This document shows, piece after piece, positions 32,129 to 34,983 of a stretch of DNA of 34,983 nucleotides. Position numbers and translations under genes: made by a program. The notes under the pieces are model-generated. The model was given only the letters and a program-made list of their open reading frames with translations, did not search any database and had not been told where the DNA came from. Source of the DNA: Deltaproteobacteria bacterium (GTDB lineage Bacteria > Desulfobacterota > Desulfobaccia > Desulfobaccales > 0-14-0-80-60-11). The stretch spans positions 1 to 34,983 of the forward strand of contig VGSW01000020.1 in the NCBI GenBank assembly GCA_016874915.1. The letters run 5' to 3'. Each line of letters begins with the position of its first letter. Position 1 is the stretch's first letter.

Positions 32129-32462
32129 TTTGATGGAGCCGTAAAAAGTCAGGCGGCCATTTTTAACTCAACTGGGGCGCAAAATGCCACCGGGACGAAA
32201 AAATAATTGCTCGCGTTGCCGAACGCGGTAATTTGCTCTTTGACACGAGAAATAAGCCAAGAAAAACGGGATTTGCTGCCCGGGAAGTGGCCTTGGCGGG
32301 GGCGTGAGGGCGAATCATATTTTTTGATTAACCCTTTGAATTTTCAGCTAAATATGCCATAAAAACTAGCAGCCGGCAAGAAGAAAATACCATAATCTCA
32401 AATTAATTCAAATAATTAATTCAAATAATTAACTAAGATTGTCTTTTAACGAATCCATCAAA
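32129..32462. repeat. MITE-like element, copy B
   Basis: About 334 bp with 22-bp terminal inverted repeats (32129-32150, starting TTTGATGGA; 32441-32462, ending TCCATCAAA), 18 of 22 matching. No coding frame is visible. The right half matches copy A at 49-209. A 13-bp tandem duplication (AATTAATTCAAAT twice) is specific to this copy. Confidence 0.75.
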
Positions 32463-32463
32463 A

Positions 32464-32477
32464 CTGAAAACTGAAAA
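32464..32477. repeat. heptamer repeat, CTGAAAA x2
   Basis: Two exact units between the right end of the MITE-like element and the pyk stop codon at 32479. Confidence 0.65.
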
Positions 32478-32478
32478 C

Positions 32479-33909
32479 TCAAGCAACAATATCCGCCTTG
32501 ATCAAATTGGTGGCGCCGGGCACGCCGATGGGGGCGCCGGCGGTGATCACCACCCGTTCCCCGGCGGTGAGCATGCCGGCCTTCACCGCCTCCTGGGTCA
32601 CCACCTGAAGCATGTGGTCGGTGTCCCGGAGTTCAGGGACCAACAGGGGGAATACCCCCCAGGAGAGGCAGAGGCGGCGCAGGGTTTCCGGCCGGGAAGT
32701 CACTCCGATGATGGGGGCTTGGGGCCGGAAGCGGCTGATGAGACGGGCGGTGCCGCCGTGGTGGGTGCTGGTCAAAATGGCCCCCGCGTCCAGTTCCAGG
32801 GCCATCTCGCAAGCCGCGTAGCTGATGGCTTCCGAGATGTCCTGACGGGTGGCGGGCGTCCGGCGGCGCAGCCATTCCGCATAGGGGAAATGCTCTTCCG
32901 TAACCCGGCTCACCCGGTCCAAGAATTTTACCGCCTCCACCGGGTAGTGGCCCGTCGCAGTTTCCTCGGACAGCATCACCGCGTCGGTGCCGTCCAGGAT
33001 GGCGTTGGCCACGTCGGTGGCCTCGGCCCGGGAAGGCCGGGGGTGGTCCACCATGGAGAGCAGCATCTGGGTGGCGGTGATCACCGGTTTTCCGGCCCGG
33101 TTGGCCAGGGCGATGATTTCCTTTTGTATCAGGGGGACCTGTTCCAGGGGCACTTCCACCCCCAAATCCCCCCGGGCCACCATAATTCCGTCGGCCGCGT
33201 CCAGGATGTCCGGAAGGAGCTCCAGGGCTTCGTGCTTTTCAATTTTGGCGATGATGGGGGTGTCGCCCCCCAGCTCCCGGATGAAGGCCCGGGCCTCCAG
33301 GATGTCCTGGGGGGAGCGCACGAAAGAAAGGGCCACGAAATCCACCCCCTGCTCCCAGCCGAAACGCAAATCTTCCCGGTCCTTAGCGGTAAAAGCCGGC
33401 ACCGACAGGGTGTGCTTGGGGAAATTTAGACCAACCTGGGAGCGTAACTCCCCATCCACCACCACCCGGCAGTGCAAAGTTTCCGCGGTCTTGCTCTCCA
33501 CCCGCAATTCGATCTGCCCATCCTTCAGCAGAATGGGCGCGCCCACCGGAGTTTCGGCAATCACCTCCGGGTAATTGACGCTAACCCCTTGAGGTCCACC
33601 GACTCCGGGAACCAGGGTCAAAAAGAAATCCTGTCCCTGCCTCAGGGCCACTGCCCCTCCGGCCACCGGGCCGATACGCAGCTTCGGCCCGGCCAAGTCT
33701 TGCAAGATAGCCACCGGAAGACCCAATTGGGCCGAGGTCTCCCGCAGATGCAGGATGAAGGCGCCGTGCTCGTCCTGAGTGCCGTGGGAGAAGTTGAGCC
33801 GGGCCACGTTCATCCCTGCGGCCAGGAGGCGGGGAAGCACCTCCCCGGCGCTGGCCGGCCCCATGGTGCACACGATCTTGGTGCGTCGCCTTCCCCTCAA
33901 GATGGACAT
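32479..33909 (-). CDS. pyk: pyruvate kinase
   Basis: Cytoplasmic glycolytic enzyme converting phosphoenolpyruvate and ADP to pyruvate and ATP. At 476 residues it has the normal bacterial length and all landmarks: RRTKIVCTMGPAS, MNVARLNFSHGTQDEH, the active-site segment IIAKIEKHEALE, the signature MVARGDLGVEVPLEQVPLIQK, and KPVITATQMLLSM. The C-terminal allosteric domain has GTARLISRFRPQAPI and ends AGAPIGVPGATNLIK. The ATG at 33909 has GGGAG upstream. It is divergent from the FmdB-like gene; the 249-bp gap should hold both promoters. Confidence 0.96.
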   Translation of the reverse strand: MSILRGRRRTKIVCTMGPASAGEVLPRLLAAGMNVARLNFSHGTQDEHGAFILHLRETSAQLGLPVAILQDLAGPKLRIGPVAGGAVALRQGQDFFLTLVPGVGGPQGVSVNYPEVIAETPVGAPILLKDGQIELRVESKTAETLHCRVVVDGELRSQVGLNFPKHTLSVPAFTAKDREDLRFGWEQGVDFVALSFVRSPQDILEARAFIRELGGDTPIIAKIEKHEALELLPDILDAADGIMVARGDLGVEVPLEQVPLIQKEIIALANRAGKPVITATQMLLSMVDHPRPSRAEATDVANAILDGTDAVMLSEETATGHYPVEAVKFLDRVSRVTEEHFPYAEWLRRRTPATRQDISEAISYAACEMALELDAGAILTSTHHGGTARLISRFRPQAPIIGVTSRPETLRRLCLSWGVFPLLVPELRDTDHMLQVVTQEAVKAGMLTAGERVVITAGAPIGVPGATNLIKADIVA

Positions 33910-34114
33910 GCCTGCTCCCGGAGCCTCGGATTGGGGAAATTATCCCTTAAAGGTGACAAAATGCGCCAGACTTTTTTGTTTTGGTTGATTTTTAATGTCA
34001 ATGACACGCACCGAACGTTGACAAATAATGTATCAGAATTAACCATGTTAGGTATAAGTAAAAATAATTTAATCCTTACCGATTTATCGGGTATGGATAT
34101 TGCATATAAAATGC

Positions 34115-34135
34115 CTTAAATAATATTTTTAAGGT
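34115..34135. other. AT-rich hairpin in the FmdB-like gene leader
   Basis: Perfect 7-bp arms CCTTAAA / TTTAAGG with a 7-base loop, 23 bp upstream of the start codon. A TTGACA at 34018-34023 might be part of the promoter. Confidence 0.3.
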
Positions 34136-34158
34136 GTAATTAAAGGGGGAGATTAATT

Positions 34159-34356
34159 ATGCCTATCTATGATTACCAATGTGTTGATTGTACGGGGCAG
34201 GACAAAAGGGTCGCCGGATTGGACGACCACACCGCCCTCTGCGCCCAGTGCGGGGGCCTGATGCTGCGCTTGGATGAGGACGTTTTCAAGCCTTATTTCG
34301 AGGAGGCGGCCGCCCCAACCTGGGCCGAAGAAACCAAGACCAAGGTTTCTATTTAA
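34159..34356 (+). CDS. FmdB-like small zinc-ribbon protein
   Basis: A 65-residue protein starting MPIYDYQCVDC, the usual opening of the FmdB-type regulatory zinc ribbons, with a second knuckle CAQCGG at about residues 32-37, giving a four-cysteine zinc site. The acidic C-terminus (DEDVFKPYFEEAAAPTWAEE) is not part of the core. The family role is loosely described as regulatory; the partner is unknown. AGGGGGAG precedes the ATG at good spacing. It is followed by a strong terminator, so it is probably a one-gene transcript. Confidence 0.8.
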   Translation: MPIYDYQCVDCTGQDKRVAGLDDHTALCAQCGGLMLRLDEDVFKPYFEEAAAPTWAEETKTKVSI

Positions 34357-34367
34357 ACTGCCCAAGA

Positions 34368-34407
34368 CCACAAGTAAGCCCCTTAGTAAAGAGGGGCTTT
34401 CTTGTGG
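34368..34407 (+). terminator. long terminator hairpin after the FmdB-like gene
   Basis: Extended stem CCACAAG-TAAGCCCCT / AGGGGCTTT-CTTGTGG with one mismatch and an 8-base loop. The inner stem is followed by CTTTCTT. It should stop transcription from the FmdB side. Confidence 0.75.
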
Positions 34408-34537
34408 CAAAGCATTGTGAAATTTATCATTAATGGTCCCTTGTCATATTTTTGACAAGCTGGGCCAAAATGACAGGGCGGACCGGCGGTTAAGCCTACC
34501 TCCTGTTTTTTTTGAAGTTTAAGTTTGCCTTGGGTGT

Positions 34538-34954
34538 TTACTTCTTGGGTTTGGGCTCCGTGGGATATCCCGCCTTATCCCATTCCTTCCAGCCGCCTTT
34601 GAGAACCGCGACGTTCTTGTAATCCATTCCCAGCAACTCTCGCCCCACCCGGGAGCTGGTGTACTCGTTGGGTCAGGCGCAATAGAGAATGATCTTTTTG
34701 TCCTTGGGGAGGGTTTTGCCCCAGGTGGCCGCTTTGTCGGGGGCCTGCCGCACCGCGCCCTTGATCATTTTGTCGGTCTTGGTCCAATCGCTGGGGGCAC
34801 GGACGTCAATGATGAGTACCTTAGGGTCCCCCAGCATGCCTTTCAAGGCGTCTTTGTCTACGTACTGCAATTCCGCTTTCTGGGCCAGGCTGACGCTTAA
34901 GGGCGCCAGCATCGTCATCAGAACCACCCATACCAGCCAGGCCTTTCTGCGCAT
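34538..34954 (-). CDS. secreted rhodanese-like protein, probable selenoprotein (in-frame TGA)
   Basis: 138 codons plus stop if the TGA at 34673-34675 is read as selenocysteine. A Sec signal peptide (residues about 1-25, ending LSVSLAQ) is followed by a rhodanese domain: VLIIDVRAPSDWTKTDKMIKGA, then IILYCA-U-PNEYTSSR, and the conserved end VAVLKGGWKEWDKAGYP, all in one frame across the TGA. In relatives of this type the loop reads CxCPxExxSAR, so Sec replaces the second cysteine (from memory of the family, not a search). Terminating at the TGA would remove a third of the domain. AGGAGGAGG precedes the ATG. It probably handles sulfane sulfur or selenium in the periplasm. Confidence 0.85.
34630..34659 (-). 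promoter_or_regulatory. candidate bacterial SECIS hairpin
   Basis: Just 3' of the TGA on the minus strand, CCAGCTCCC - GGGT - GGGGCGAG-TTG-CTGG can fold into an imperfect stem with a bulged TTG and a GGGT apical loop about 22 nt after the TGA, matching the position and G/U loop expected for a SelB-recognised element. The fold was made by eye. Confidence 0.55.
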
Positions 34955-34983
34955 GGCCTCCTCCTTTTTGTCAAAATGAATTT

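Noticed and set aside
33961-34119. 52-codon plus-strand frame upstream of the FmdB-like gene
   Set aside because: AT-rich, no recognisable features; lies where the promoters of pyk and the FmdB-like gene are expected.
34673-34954. Rhodanese gene as a simple nonsense pseudogene
   Set aside because: The frame is intact and conserved beyond the TGA, the TGA lies in the catalytic loop, and a SECIS-like hairpin follows; recoding explains this better, though selABCD must be confirmed.

Overview
The window looks like a piece of a GC-rich, free-living, probably anaerobic bacterial chromosome. Desulfobacterota (deltaproteobacteria) is my best guess. The clues are an apparent Sec-containing rhodanese, HME-RND metal efflux, a PEP-CTERM surface protein, Tad-type pilus genes, and many dispersed palindromic and heptameric intergenic repeats. 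This placement is inference; no rRNA or tRNA is present.

Layout. 1-2220: half of a MITE-like repeat, recO, and a UROD/MetE-like protein gene. 2397-5962: a lone receiver-domain protein, then an opposite-strand cluster of three signalling proteins sharing one His-rich two-helix membrane module (DHp only; GAF plus Cys cluster; DHp plus ATPase), and a small lipoprotein. 6310-13475: a heavy-metal (Cu/Ag type) efflux operon: Cys-rich secreted protein, YHS/TRASH protein, TolC-like channel, adaptor with three metal-binding repeats, RND pump. 13550-16625: a large PEP-CTERM repeat protein gene flanked by two copies of the 3' end of the RNase J gene, an integration-like footprint. 16564-19931: rnj, a PlsC-type acyltransferase and engB.

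20056-24595 is a decayed prophage or island. A truncated large-terminase gene and a degraded possible small-terminase gene lie on the same strand. Between them are an AbrB/XRE regulator pair and two AT-rich foreign genes, a membrane-anchored HNH nuclease and a Swt1-like HEPN protein, which look like defence cargo.

24655-31911: a nitroreductase, a nitrilase-family hydrolase, a HEPN/MNT toxin-antitoxin pair, a prepilin peptidase convergent with a TadG-like protein, a Clp1/GRC3-type polynucleotide kinase-like protein, and an MBL-fold hydrolase. 31912-34983: MITE-like repeats, pyruvate kinase, an FmdB-like zinc ribbon, and a secreted rhodanese whose frame continues through an in-frame TGA (probable selenocysteine).

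The points most worth a second look are the duplicated rnj 3' end, the Sec-rhodanese, the three-protein split sensor, the terminase-flanked cargo, and the heptamer repeats that sit on gene boundaries and appear to have replaced ribosome binding sites.
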